64,000 nt of DNA from Actinomycetota bacterium (GCA_947452765.1 CANGDR010000005.1:1-64000), one strand, 5' to 3'; shown: positions 28,605 to 38,591, numbered from the stretch's first letter. A program made the numbers and translations. Notes: a model not told the origin generated them from the letters alone.

Positions 28605-29771
28605 CTAGACAATATTTTTTTCTGGTCGCAGTTCGCCACCGGATGAGAAACGATCGTTACTAAACGGTGAGATGTCTACGAATGGTGTCTTCCCTAAATA
28701 CAAGTCCCGCAAGATTTCACCGATAGCCGGACCCTGCAAGAATCCGTGTCCACTGAAGCCTGTTGCGTAAAGGAATCGTGAGACCCCAGTCCACTCACCC
28801 AAGATTGCATTGTGATCAGGAGCTAGATCGTATAAACCTGCCCAACCACTTGCCGCGCCAAGTTCCAAAAGTCGAGGTGCGCGAACATCTGCGAGCTCGC
28901 CAATCTTTTCTAAGAAATTTGGGTCACGACGAAGATCCCAAGAATATTCAACAGTCTTATCCGAGAATCCCATGAGCATGGCGTTACCTTCACGATGCCA
29001 ATACAGCGAAGTCGAGTAATCAATTGTCATTGGCATATTTTCTGGAATGTCATCAAAGTCGGCAGTCAGTGGTTCGGTAATTAGAAGTTCACGGCGAAGC
29101 GGCTGAACCGGAATTACTACACCTACCATTTCGCCAATTGTTGGTGACCAAGCACCGGCGCAGTTAATTACGGTTTTAGTTTTAACAATTCCGGCACTTG
29201 TTGTGACGCTGACAATTTGACCATCAGCAACTTCGATACTTGTTGCTTCGGTCTGCGTCATCACAGTTGCGCCATGTTTACGAGCACCTGTTGCATAGCC
29301 AAGCACTACGGATTCTGGGGTGCAGTAGCCATCGTTGGGGGTAAAGGATGCAGCGAGAATGCCATCAATTTCCAGAAGCGGATTTAGTGCCTTGGCCTCT
29401 TCTGGCGTAATCATGCGGGATTCCACGCCAGCAGCAATATGCAGGGCGGTTGACTTCTCAAATAGCTCAACATCTTCTTGGGTTGAAAGCGCGAACATGT
29501 AACCCGGGCGATGTAAGTCAATTTCCTGACCTGGGCGATTAGGGAAATCAGCCAGTAGATCCAGGGAACGAGCGCCGATTGCGATATTCAATTCATCGGA
29601 AAAGTTAGCGCGCACGCCGCCGGCAGCTTTTGAAGTCGAACCACTTGCGAGTTCATTCTTCTCAACTAACAGAACGCTCACGCCGGCTTCAGCTAAGTGG
29701 AACGCGGTGGAGGCGCCCATGACGCCACCACCGACGACTACTACATCTACTTCTTCTGGGAGGTTGGCCAT
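28605..29771 (-). CDS. FAD-dependent amine/amino-acid oxidase (DAO/sarcosine oxidase beta-like)
   Basis: 388 aa; VDVVVVGGGVMGASTAFHLAEAG, SGSTSKAAGGVRANFSDELN, GLYDLAPDHNAILGE, FLYATGFSGHGFLQGPAIGEILRDL. Confidence 0.92.
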   Translation of the reverse strand: MANLPEEVDVVVVGGGVMGASTAFHLAEAGVSVLLVEKNELASGSTSKAAGGVRANFSDELNIAIGARSLDLLADFPNRPGQEIDLHRPGYMFALSTQEDVELFEKSTALHIAAGVESRMITPEEAKALNPLLEIDGILAASFTPNDGYCTPESVVLGYATGARKHGATVMTQTEATSIEVADGQIVSVTTSAGIVKTKTVINCAGAWSPTIGEMVGVVIPVQPLRRELLITEPLTADFDDIPENMPMTIDYSTSLYWHREGNAMLMGFSDKTVEYSWDLRRDPNFLEKIGELADVRAPRLLELGAASGWAGLYDLAPDHNAILGEWTGVSRFLYATGFSGHGFLQGPAIGEILRDLYLGKTPFVDISPFSNDRFSSGGELRPEKNIV

Positions 29772-29782
29772 CTAGCTGTTCC

Positions 29783-31294
29783 TTAGATTTTGAAGTCAGG
29801 GTTATGAGGAACTTCCTCGTTGTCCATTTGGGCTTTCTGCAGTTTGCCCGACCAGTCCCAGTTAAGTGACTGCCAGCGAGTGAACTGATCAAGTACCCAG
29901 ATACCGGACTGGCGTGAGCCGTTGCCGCTCTTGCCATTTCCACCAAATGGTAGGTGGGCTTCGGCGCCGGAGGTTGAGTTATTGATCGAGATCATGCCCG
30001 CAGAAATTCCTTCGCGGAATGACCAAACTGCTTTTGGATCACTGGTGTAAATCGCAGCAGATAGTCCAAAGCCGTGATCGTTACCAAGTGCAATTGCTTC
30101 ATCAAGGGTAGAGAAGCGACCAACTGTTACAAGTGGTCCGAATGTTTCGGTGTCGTAAAGTTCATCGTCCTTAGTGATGCCTGCAACGATTGTTGGATGC
30201 GCGAATACGCCTGCTTCCGGATCGCCAACAAAACCTTCGCGTGGGTTGTCCTTAGTTATGCGACCCATACCTGTTGAACCAAGCACAGTGTGATGTGACT
30301 TGATCAACTTTAGATTTTGTTCGTGAGTTTCCAAATACTTCTCGCTGATCATTGGACCAAAGAGAACGTCTTCCATCGGGTCGCCAACCTTTGAGCTAGC
30401 AACCTTGTCGGCATACATCTTTAGGAACTTGTCATAAATCGAATCGTGGATCCAAAGAGTTCCAAGTGAAGTACAACGCTGCCCGGCAGTACCAAAGCCG
30501 GCGAACAATGCGCCATCAAGAGCTAGCTCAAGGTCTGCATCCGGCATGATGATCATCGGATTCTTGCCACCAAGTTCTAGGCAAGCACTCTGAATGTATT
30601 CGCCAACTTTGGCGCCAATTAAGCGACCAACTTCAGTTGAACCAGTGAAACCAACTTTGTTGATGGTTCCTTCATCAAGACCCTTGACCATGCCTTCGAA
30701 AGTTTCTTTACCTTCGGCAACAACTGTGATCAAAACATCCTTTGGCACACCTGCAGCATGGAAAATTGCAGTCATTGCTTCAGCTACGGCTGGGGTGTAT
30801 TCCGATGGCTTCCAAACTACGGAGTTTCCAGTTAGTAGCGCAGGAATGATGTACCAAGATGGCACAGCAGCTGGGAAGTTTCCGGCAGTAATAATTAGCG
30901 CAGTACCAACTGGCATGCGGAAAGTGAATAAGTTCTTGTTTGGCATTTCACTAGGAACGGTTTGACCGTATAGACGACGGCCTTCGCCTAAGAAGAAGTC
31001 ACAAGTATCAATTACTTCCTGAACATCGCCAAGTGCTTCGCGGTATACCTTGCCCATTTCGCGGGTGACCAACTTGGAAAGCGCTTCCTTGTTGTTTTCG
31101 AATAGGCGACCAGCGTTTGCAATCACTCGACCACGTGCTGGGGCAGGCATTTTGGCCCATGCTTTCTGGGCAGCCTTAGCTCGGCGAGCAGCATCTGCGA
31201 TGTCATCGGCAGTTGCTAATTTCGTCTCAAGAACGACATCGCTCAAGTTGGTCGGATTTAGGGATTTGAAGGTGGACACCAGGGCCCCTTTCAT
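29783..31294 (-). CDS. Aldehyde dehydrogenase (succinate-semialdehyde dehydrogenase GabD2-like)
   Basis: From MKGALVSTFKSLNPTNL; FTGSTEVGRLIG, CLELGGKNPMIIM, FGTAGQRCTSLGTLW, FGGNGKSGNGSRQSG. Confidence 0.9.
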   Translation of the reverse strand: MKGALVSTFKSLNPTNLSDVVLETKLATADDIADAARRAKAAQKAWAKMPAPARGRVIANAGRLFENNKEALSKLVTREMGKVYREALGDVQEVIDTCDFFLGEGRRLYGQTVPSEMPNKNLFTFRMPVGTALIITAGNFPAAVPSWYIIPALLTGNSVVWKPSEYTPAVAEAMTAIFHAAGVPKDVLITVVAEGKETFEGMVKGLDEGTINKVGFTGSTEVGRLIGAKVGEYIQSACLELGGKNPMIIMPDADLELALDGALFAGFGTAGQRCTSLGTLWIHDSIYDKFLKMYADKVASSKVGDPMEDVLFGPMISEKYLETHEQNLKLIKSHHTVLGSTGMGRITKDNPREGFVGDPEAGVFAHPTIVAGITKDDELYDTETFGPLVTVGRFSTLDEAIALGNDHGFGLSAAIYTSDPKAVWSFREGISAGMISINNSTSGAEAHLPFGGNGKSGNGSRQSGIWVLDQFTRWQSLNWDWSGKLQKAQMDNEEVPHNPDFKI

Positions 31295-31313
31295 TGACGA
31301 TAAAGTGTTTTCT

Positions 31314-32945
31314 ATGTCTAACAATGCCAGTTCGAACCACCAAACTGTAGCCGGGGTAATCCTGGATCTACTCTGGGAAGCAGGTGTTAAGACCACATTT
31401 GGCATCCCAGGTGTCCACAACCTTGCGTTCTGGGACGCATTAGGTCCAGAACGCCCCGAAATTGTTGGGGTTAGGCATGAACAAACCACCGCTTACGCCG
31501 CTGATGGCATTGCTCGCACCACCGGTTCGCTGGGTGTGGCCTTCACAACTACTGGCCCAGGAGCTGCAAATACCCTCGGTGCATTTGGTGAGGCTGCGAT
31601 AAGTGGCTCCCCGGTCTTCGTAATTTCTTCGGAAGCTCCAATTGGTAAGCGTTCCAAAGATGGCTCCCGCGGCTTGCTACACGAGATGGATGATCAGGCT
31701 GCCATGTTCGCGCCGCTAGCCAAAAAACTTGCTGGCGTATCCATGGCTATCAGCGTTACTGACGGTGTAACTGCTGTGGATGTTGCCGCGGAAATGATTC
31801 GCGACTTATTGCGAGCTCCTGTTGGCGCTGGTTACTTAGGTATTCCGGCTGACGTGTTGGGTCAACAATTCACTGGCACTAAGCCAAAGCTTGAAATTGG
31901 TCAAGAAATTATTGAAATAGATATAGCTGCAGCCCAAGCTGCGCTTGTTGGTGCCAACAAGATTGTGATTTGGGCTGGCGGTGGCGCGGTTGACTCATCC
32001 GATTCACTTTGCGCACTTGCTGCACACTGGAACGCACCAATCTTTACTTCGTTTGCCGGACGTGGGATTGCGGCTGATTCAGATTTAACTTTGGTAGCTC
32101 CGATCCACGAACCTGAAACCGAAGCAGTCCTTGCACAGGCAGATGCAATGGTGGTTTTTGGAAGTCAGCTTGATGGCATGAATACCAAGAACTGGGCAAT
32201 TGCTTGGCCAAGGACGATTGTGCTGGTTGATGTTGAGCCAACAAAAACCATGCGCAATGTTGATCCAACTGCAGTTGTTCTGAACAACAACATAGATGGT
32301 GTTGCCGCCGCTTTAGTTGCTGGTACGCCTGCACTTAATTCCTGGGTTGATGTTGTGTCGGTTAACACAACAGTTCGCGATCGTCTTCGCGTTGGTGAAA
32401 AATCCGCACGTGGCATTGCACTAGTTGAAGCAATCGAAAAGCACTGGCCAGCCGATGGCACTATCGTTTGCGACATGTCGGTCTGTGGTTACTGGACTGG
32501 TGTGTATGCAGTGCAACCGCGCTCCCGTCGCATTGTTTACCCAGTTGGTTGGGGAACTTTAGGTTTTGGATTGCCGGCTGCAATCGGTCCAGCTGCAAAC
32601 GGCAGTCGAACTCTTGCAGTTTGTGGTGATGGTGGTGTGGCCTTCGCACTTGGTGAACTGGCAACTATCGTGCAAGAAAATCTGCCATACACGTTATTAA
32701 TTGTTGATGACGGTGGCTACGGCATGCTTCGTTATGACCAACAAGTGATGGGCCATCCGGAACGCGGCGTTGATTTAGTTTCACCAGATTGGGCAATCCT
32801 GGCGCAGTCCTTTGGTTTGTCATTTACTGAAACCACAGTCGAAGACTTGGGCGATGCATTAGATCTAAAGCAACCTGGAATTATTTTGATTCGCGAAAAA
32901 CTTTATCCACCAAAAAGCACTAGTCCTCGTTGGAACGAAAAGTAA
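31314..32945 (+). CDS. Thiamine-diphosphate-dependent enzyme (acetolactate synthase/2-oxoacid decarboxylase-like)
   Basis: From MSNNASSNHQTVAGVILDLL; GVRHEQTTAYAADGIARTTG, GDGGVAFALGELATIVQENLPYTLLIVDDGGYGML (TPP motif). The track ORF start at 31050 is too early because it overlaps the divergent ALDH. Confidence 0.9.
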   Translation: MSNNASSNHQTVAGVILDLLWEAGVKTTFGIPGVHNLAFWDALGPERPEIVGVRHEQTTAYAADGIARTTGSLGVAFTTTGPGAANTLGAFGEAAISGSPVFVISSEAPIGKRSKDGSRGLLHEMDDQAAMFAPLAKKLAGVSMAISVTDGVTAVDVAAEMIRDLLRAPVGAGYLGIPADVLGQQFTGTKPKLEIGQEIIEIDIAAAQAALVGANKIVIWAGGGAVDSSDSLCALAAHWNAPIFTSFAGRGIAADSDLTLVAPIHEPETEAVLAQADAMVVFGSQLDGMNTKNWAIAWPRTIVLVDVEPTKTMRNVDPTAVVLNNNIDGVAAALVAGTPALNSWVDVVSVNTTVRDRLRVGEKSARGIALVEAIEKHWPADGTIVCDMSVCGYWTGVYAVQPRSRRIVYPVGWGTLGFGLPAAIGPAANGSRTLAVCGDGGVAFALGELATIVQENLPYTLLIVDDGGYGMLRYDQQVMGHPERGVDLVSPDWAILAQSFGLSFTETTVEDLGDALDLKQPGIILIREKLYPPKSTSPRWNEK

Positions 32946-33215
32946 TTAATTTTTAAAGTACGCTACGTTGCGGTGCTTTACGCCATGGATTAACACTTTG
33001 TTTTTCTTGGCATCCACACTGTAAATAATTCGATACTGTCCACGGCGAGCACTCCGCAAACCTTCAAACGGCGCATTCAAAGCCTTACTAACTTTGATCG
33101 GTTCATCAACCAATGTCACGGTTGCAAATTCAAGGATTGCGAAAGCAACCTTTTCTGGTAAGTCATCAAAGTTTCGTAGTGCTGTGGGGGTCCAGGCAAC
33201 TTCAAACCTGGTCAT
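32946..33215 (-). CDS. RelE/ParE-family toxin
   Basis: 89 aa; FEVAWTPTALRNFDDLP...APFEGLRSARRGQYRIIYSVDAKKNKVLIHGVKHRNVAY. Confidence 0.92.
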   Translation of the reverse strand: MTRFEVAWTPTALRNFDDLPEKVAFAILEFATVTLVDEPIKVSKALNAPFEGLRSARRGQYRIIYSVDAKKNKVLIHGVKHRNVAYFKN

Positions 33216-33500
33216 CTATTTATCTCGGTTCGCGATTCGTTTGCGTAACTGATCGGCGCTCAAAACTACAGCTTGAGATTCTTCCAGTTTCGATTTGAAG
33301 ATATCTTCAACAAGCGAAGGATCGGAAAGAATTTCTAGTGTTTCAACCATGGATTCATACTCATCAACGCTTATGACGACTGCAGCGGGACGGCCGTGTT
33401 TTGTAATCACGGTGTGCGAGCTTTCACGCTCTATTTCATCTACAACTTCAGATAGGCGGCTTTTCACCTCAGCCAGCGGCATGAATTCAGAAATCGACAT
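33216..33500 (-). CDS. Phd/YefM-family antitoxin
   Basis: 94 aa; MPLAEVKSRLSEVVDEIERESSHTVITKHGRPAAVVISVDEYESM, immediately upstream of the toxin. Confidence 0.92.
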   Translation of the reverse strand: MSISEFMPLAEVKSRLSEVVDEIERESSHTVITKHGRPAAVVISVDEYESMVETLEILSDPSLVEDIFKSKLEESQAVVLSADQLRKRIANRDK

Positions 33501-33515
33501 ACCGAGATTATAGCA

Positions 33516-33539
33516 AACTAGTCATACTTATGACTAGTT
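33516..33539. promoter_or_regulatory. Candidate TA operator palindrome
   Basis: Perfect inverted repeat AACTAGTCATA-CT-TATGACTAGTT just upstream of the antitoxin start. Confidence 0.75.
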
Positions 33540-33555
33540 ATTAAAACAGCTTAAA

Positions 33556-34452
33556 TTATTGAAATTTCTGGCCGGTTAGTTGTTCGTAAGCTGCGATGTA
33601 ACGCTCGCGAGTTTTTTCGATTACATCCTCTGGCAAAGCAGGTGGTGCTTCACCAGAATTCTTATTCCAACCTGAAAACGGGGAAGTTAACCAGTCGCGC
33701 ACGAACTGCTTGTCATACGAAGGCTGCGCTTGTCCTGGAACCCACTGATCTGCGGGCCAGTACCTTGAAGAATCAGGAGTCAATACTTCATCTGCCAGAA
33801 CGATCTTGTCCTTATTGTTGCCGATCATTCCTAAGCCAAATTCAAATTTGGTATCAGCCAGAATGATGCCACGATCAAGTGCAATTTCAGCGGCAACGTC
33901 ATAGATCCAAACTGTGAAGCGCTTTAGTTGCTGGGCTTCTTCCATGCCTATTGAGGTAATAACTTCATCAAACGTTACATTTTCGTCGTGATCGCCAATA
34001 GCAGCTTTCGTCGCCGGAGTGAAAAGTGTTTTAGGAAGTTTGGCACCGTCTTTCAGGCCCGGTGGCAAACCGTTGCCACAGATTGACCCATCGCGCAGGT
34101 AATCGGTATATCCCGAGCCAGCTAAATATCCGCGAGCAACGCACTCAACTGGAAGCATCTCGAGTTTTTCGCAATAGGTTGCGCGACCGCGAACTGAATT
34201 TGGAACATTTGCCGAAAGCACATGGTTTGGCACTATGCCCTGCAGGCGATCAAACCACCACATCGACATGGCAGTCAGAATTCGTCCCTTGTCCGGAATT
34301 ACCGAAGGTAGTACCCAGTCATACGCCGAGATACGATCACTAGCTACGAAAAGTAATCGCCCATCTGGGGCTTCATAAAGATCGCGAACTTTTCCGGAAT
34401 AAACATGCTTGAACTCAGCACCTAAGTTGTAGTCGGCAGGCTGAATTGTCAC
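33556..34452 (-). CDS. purC: Phosphoribosylaminoimidazolesuccinocarboxamide synthase
   Basis: 298 aa; YSGKVRDLYEAPDGRLLFVASDRISAYDWV, VECVARGYLAGSGYTDY, LADTKFEFG, LADEVLTPDSSRYWP. Confidence 0.97.
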   Translation of the reverse strand: MTIQPADYNLGAEFKHVYSGKVRDLYEAPDGRLLFVASDRISAYDWVLPSVIPDKGRILTAMSMWWFDRLQGIVPNHVLSANVPNSVRGRATYCEKLEMLPVECVARGYLAGSGYTDYLRDGSICGNGLPPGLKDGAKLPKTLFTPATKAAIGDHDENVTFDEVITSIGMEEAQQLKRFTVWIYDVAAEIALDRGIILADTKFEFGLGMIGNNKDKIVLADEVLTPDSSRYWPADQWVPGQAQPSYDKQFVRDWLTSPFSGWNKNSGEAPPALPEDVIEKTRERYIAAYEQLTGQKFQ

Positions 34453-35882
34453 AGAATTGGCTCCGGTCGATAAGTTGCAGCACCCGGGGTGGCAGCTACG
34501 AGGTTAGAAACTTGGGCAGCAACTGCAGCAACTTGGTTGCGCGCAGCTCCAGTGAATTCAAGTGGTCGCGAAATCAAAGCCTCAAGGTCACTTCGATTAA
34601 GTCCAAGACGGGCATCAGCAGCTAGGCGATCTATCACCGCATTGCCATCGCCACCATTCGGACCGCGCATTTCTAGTGCGACAGCGACCGCATGTTCCTT
34701 AATGACTTCATGCGCCGTTTCGCGGCCCACGCCATTACGAACGGCAGCCATCAATATCTTGGTGGTTGCTAGGAATGGTAAGTAGCGCGCGAGTTCACGT
34801 TCAATTACTGCAGGGAATGCGCCAAACTCTTCGAGGACTGTTAAGAAAGTTTCGAATAGTCCGTCAATGGCATAGAACGAGTCTGGCAACGCAACCCGAC
34901 GAACTACCGAACAGAAAACGTCGCCTTCGTTCCATTGATTACCAGATAGTTCGCCAACCATGGATGCATAACCACGCAGGATTACGGCAAACCCATTAAC
35001 TCGTTCACAGGAACGAGTGTTCATCTTGTGTGGCATTGCGCTTGATCCAACTTGGCCTTCTTTGAAACCTTCAGTTACAAGTTCATGGCCAGCCATCAAG
35101 CGAATCGTGGTTGCAAAACTACTTGGGCCAGCCGCTAATTGCACCAAGGCGGTCACAGCGTCGTAATCAACTGAGCGCGGGTAAACCTGACCAACACTTG
35201 TAAATACGTTCGTGAAGCCTAAGTGTTTCGCAATCCGAGACTCTAAGTCAGCAAGTTTGCTGGCATCGCCATCCAATAGATCGAGCATGTCTTGCGCAGT
35301 TCCTACTGGACCCTTAATTCCACGAAGTGGATAGCGCGAAATCAAATCATCCAAGCGTGCAATTGCAACAAGTAATTCGTCAGCAGCCGATGCAAAGCGC
35401 TTACCCAAAGTTGTTGTTTGAGCTGCCACGTTATGACTGCGACCCGTTAGTGCAACATCGGTATAGCGAACTGCTAGTTCAGCTAATACGCCTGCAGTTG
35501 CAACTGACTTAGTGCGAATCAACTGCAAGCTCGCCATAACCTGAAGTTGTTCCACATTTTCAGTTAGGTCACGACTAGTCATACCCTTATGAATGTGTTC
35601 GTGACCGGCAAGCGCGCAGAACTCTTCAATTCGCGCTTTCACGTCATGGCGTGTAATTTTTTCGCGTGCCGCAATACTGGCTAGGTCAACGTTTTCGACA
35701 ACAGCTTCGTAAGCCTCGATAACACCGTTTGGAACTTCGATACCTAAATCTTTTTGGGCGCGTAATACTGCGATCCAAAGTTGGCGTTCGAGCACGATCT
35801 TGTTAGTTGGCGACCAAATTTGTGCCATCGAAGTCGAGGCGTAGCGTCCAGCAAGAACATTCGGAATGTTTGGCTTACTCAA
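34449..35882 (-). CDS. purB: Adenylosuccinate lyase
   Basis: 477 aa; HKGMTSRDLTENVEQLQ, GRSHNVAAQTTTLGKRFA, fumarase-fold signature GSSAMPHKMNTR. Confidence 0.96.
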   Translation of the reverse strand: MSKPNIPNVLAGRYASTSMAQIWSPTNKIVLERQLWIAVLRAQKDLGIEVPNGVIEAYEAVVENVDLASIAAREKITRHDVKARIEEFCALAGHEHIHKGMTSRDLTENVEQLQVMASLQLIRTKSVATAGVLAELAVRYTDVALTGRSHNVAAQTTTLGKRFASAADELLVAIARLDDLISRYPLRGIKGPVGTAQDMLDLLDGDASKLADLESRIAKHLGFTNVFTSVGQVYPRSVDYDAVTALVQLAAGPSSFATTIRLMAGHELVTEGFKEGQVGSSAMPHKMNTRSCERVNGFAVILRGYASMVGELSGNQWNEGDVFCSVVRRVALPDSFYAIDGLFETFLTVLEEFGAFPAVIERELARYLPFLATTKILMAAVRNGVGRETAHEVIKEHAVAVALEMRGPNGGDGNAVIDRLAADARLGLNRSDLEALISRPLEFTGAARNQVAAVAAQVSNLVAATPGAATYRPEPIL

Positions 35883-37162
35883 CTGTCATCTCCCAATCTG
35901 ATCTCACTAAGTGCGGCTTTTAAAGCAATGTCTGATCGGTGATGTTCCCCGTCAAACTCAATTGTCTCAATTCCGGCGTACGCTTTGCTACGTGCGCCAG
36001 TCAAATCTTTCCCCGTCGCAGTAATACTCAGCACTCGCCCACCATTGGCGGTAATTTCCCCTAATTCATTAGCCTTAGTTCCGGCTTGATAAACCGAAAG
36101 CCCTTGGGCTTGTGCTGCTGGGATTCCCGAAATCACGGCGCCGAGGACTGGCGAATCTGGGTAACCATCGGCAGCCATCACGACAGTTACGGCCGATTCA
36201 GACTTCCACTTAAGTTCCGGTAGTCCAGAAAGTTTCCCAGTGGCAGCCGCCATAAGTAATTCACTAAGTGGTGAATCCAGTCGAGCCAACACAACTTGGG
36301 TTTCTGGGTCCCCGAACCGAGCATTGAATTCGATTACGCGAACTCCGCTCGAAGTAATTGCCAGACCGGCGAACAGCAAACCAACAAATGGCGTGCCGCG
36401 ACGATTCATCTCATAGATCATTGGTTGCAGGACATTCTTAGTTACTTCGGCAACAAAATTCTCTGGTGCCCATGGCAATGGCGAATAGGCTCCCATACCA
36501 CCGGTGTTTGGGCCCTCGTCGTTATCGCCAACCCGCTTGAAGTCTTGAGCTGGTGTAAGTGGAACGATCGTTGTCCCATCACTAACTCCGAACAAACTGA
36601 CTTCAGGTCCATCTAAGTATTCTTCGATTACGACCGCGCCACCATCACGACTGTCGATGCACGCTAACGCATGTCGTAGCGCTTCGGCACGATCATTCGT
36701 TACAACTACACCCTTACCCGCAGCTAACCCATCATCTTTAACAACATAAGGCGCACCAAAAGTGTCGAGTGCTTCTGCAGCTTGCTCAACCGTTACGCAG
36801 TATCGAGCTGCGGCGGTTGGAACCCCGGCCGCTTCCATGACTTCTTTAGCAAAGGCTTTGCTGCCCTCAAGCGCTGCCGCAACCTTAGATGGACCAAATA
36901 CCGCGATCCCGGCTTCCCTAAGTGCATCGCCGACGCCTGCAACTAGGGGTGCCTCTGGACCAATAACGACTAGGTCTACGTTGAAATCTTTAGCAAGTGC
37001 CACAACTTCGGCTGAGTTATTTGGATTTACATGTGCCACACGTGCAATTTCTGCGATACCTGGATTCCCTGGGGCGCAAACTACTTCAACGCCTGAATCT
37101 TTTAGGAGGGTGGCGACTATGGCGTGTTCTCTCGCACCTTGACCAATAACGAGGATTAACAC
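35879..37162 (-). CDS. purD: Phosphoribosylamine--glycine ligase (GTG start)
   Basis: VLILVIGQGAREHAIVATLL, APGNPGIAE, VVKDDGLAAGKGVVV, FNARFGDPETQVVL. The start is revised from the track ORF to 37162. Confidence 0.95.
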   Translation of the reverse strand: MLILVIGQGAREHAIVATLLKDSGVEVVCAPGNPGIAEIARVAHVNPNNSAEVVALAKDFNVDLVVIGPEAPLVAGVGDALREAGIAVFGPSKVAAALEGSKAFAKEVMEAAGVPTAAARYCVTVEQAAEALDTFGAPYVVKDDGLAAGKGVVVTNDRAEALRHALACIDSRDGGAVVIEEYLDGPEVSLFGVSDGTTIVPLTPAQDFKRVGDNDEGPNTGGMGAYSPLPWAPENFVAEVTKNVLQPMIYEMNRRGTPFVGLLFAGLAITSSGVRVIEFNARFGDPETQVVLARLDSPLSELLMAAATGKLSGLPELKWKSESAVTVVMAADGYPDSPVLGAVISGIPAAQAQGLSVYQAGTKANELGEITANGGRVLSITATGKDLTGARSKAYAGIETIEFDGEHHRSDIALKAALSEIRLGDDS

Positions 37163-37197
37163 TTTCCTAAGCCTATTGCCAAAGGGCTTAAACAACG

Positions 37198-37235
37198 AAA
37201 ATCCCGACCTCCGCATGATGGGAGCTCGGGATTTT
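37198..37235 (-). terminator. Stem-loop between the aminotransferase gene and purD
   Basis: AAAATCCCGA...TCGGGATTTT 10-bp inverted repeat, T-rich on the 3' side of the minus strand. Confidence 0.7.
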
Positions 37236-37250
37236 CTGGAGTTTTGCTAA

Positions 37251-38591
37251 TTAACCTTCGTAGTGATGAGCCAAGCCTGCAAATACCTCATCAAGAATTG
37301 CCAAACCTTCTTTGGCTTCAGTCTCGGTGACATTGCAAGGTGGAACTACGTGCAGACGGTTGTAGTTAGTAAAAGGCATCAAACCCTTTGCCCGACATGA
37401 GGCAACCAATTCCGCCATCGCAGGTGAGGTGCCACCGTAAGGAGCAAGCATTTCCTTGGTCTTGCGGTTCTTTACAAGATCAAGTGCCCAGAACACTCCT
37501 GCGCCACGAGCTTCACCAATGATTGGATGACGTTCCTGTAGATCCTTAAGTCCTGGACCAAGAATCGTTTCACCAATGTGCTTGGCATTTTCGACGATTC
37601 GCTCTTCCTTCATAACATCGATAGTTGCAACGATCGACGCTGCTGCGAGTGGGTGACCTGAGTAAGTAAGGCCACCAGGGAATACCCGCTCGTTGAACGT
37701 AGCAGCAACATGATCGCTGATGACTACACCGCCAACTGGAACGTAACCACTGTTGGAACCCTTAGCGAAAACAAATAGATCAGGCTTTACGTCGAATGCG
37801 TCAAATGCAAACCATTCACCGGTACGACCAAAGCCAGCCATAACTTCATCAAGAATCAACATGATGCCGTTATCGTCACAAAGTTTGCGAACACCTTCGA
37901 GGTAACCCGGAGGTGGCACAAGTACGCCAGCAGTACCAACAACAGTTTCCATCAGGATTGTTGCAATGGTGCTTGCCCCTTCGTACTTAATTACTTCAGC
38001 TAAGTGAGCAAGGGCGCGCTGCGTTTCTTGTTCCTGAGTTTCGGACCAGAAGCTAGTGCGATATAGATGTGGACCAAAGAAATGTACGTGGCCATCAGAG
38101 TGCTCGTTTGGCCAACGACGTGGATCACCAGTTGCCACAATCGCAGAACCGGTGTTGCCGTGGTACGAACGGTAGAACGAAAGCACTTTGTTCTTACCAG
38201 TATGTAAGCGAGCCATGCGAATTGCATTTTCAACTGCGTCAGCGCCACCGTTTGTGAAGAAAACTTTATTCATACCTTCAGGAGCAAGTTCAGCAATGCG
38301 CTTTGCAGCTTCGCCACGCATGTCGTTTGCATGCTGAGGTGCGATAGTTGCAAGGCGGCCAGCTTGTTCTTGGATCGCGGCAATTACTTTTGGATGTTGG
38401 TGACCAATATTTACGTTCACTAACTGACTGGAGAAATCAAGATATCGATTGCCGTCGTAGTCCCAAACATAAGAACCTTCAGCACCTTGGATGAGCATCG
38501 GGTTCAATGCACCCTGTGCACTCCATGAGTGAAATACGTGTGAGCGGTCTAGGTCTAAAACTTCTTTACCGCGGGCTGAATTTGCTTCCAT
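37251..38591 (-). CDS. Class III aminotransferase (GABA/beta-alanine transaminase-like)
   Basis: LDFSSQLVNVNIGHQHPKV, NGGADAVENAIRMARLHTGKNKVLSFYRSYHG, LILDEVMAGFGRTGEWFA, FAKGSNSGYVPVGGVV. Confidence 0.93.
   Translation of the reverse strand: MEANSARGKEVLDLDRSHVFHSWSAQGALNPMLIQGAEGSYVWDYDGNRYLDFSSQLVNVNIGHQHPKVIAAIQEQAGRLATIAPQHANDMRGEAAKRIAELAPEGMNKVFFTNGGADAVENAIRMARLHTGKNKVLSFYRSYHGNTGSAIVATGDPRRWPNEHSDGHVHFFGPHLYRTSFWSETQEQETQRALAHLAEVIKYEGASTIATILMETVVGTAGVLVPPPGYLEGVRKLCDDNGIMLILDEVMAGFGRTGEWFAFDAFDVKPDLFVFAKGSNSGYVPVGGVVISDHVAATFNERVFPGGLTYSGHPLAAASIVATIDVMKEERIVENAKHIGETILGPGLKDLQERHPIIGEARGAGVFWALDLVKNRKTKEMLAPYGGTSPAMAELVASCRAKGLMPFTNYNRLHVVPPCNVTETEAKEGLAILDEVFAGLAHHYEG

Noticed and set aside
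31050-31313. N-terminal extension of the ThDP enzyme ORF
   Set aside because: Lies entirely antisense to the ALDH coding sequence; the family-like N-terminus begins at MSNNASSNHQTVAGVILDLL (31314).
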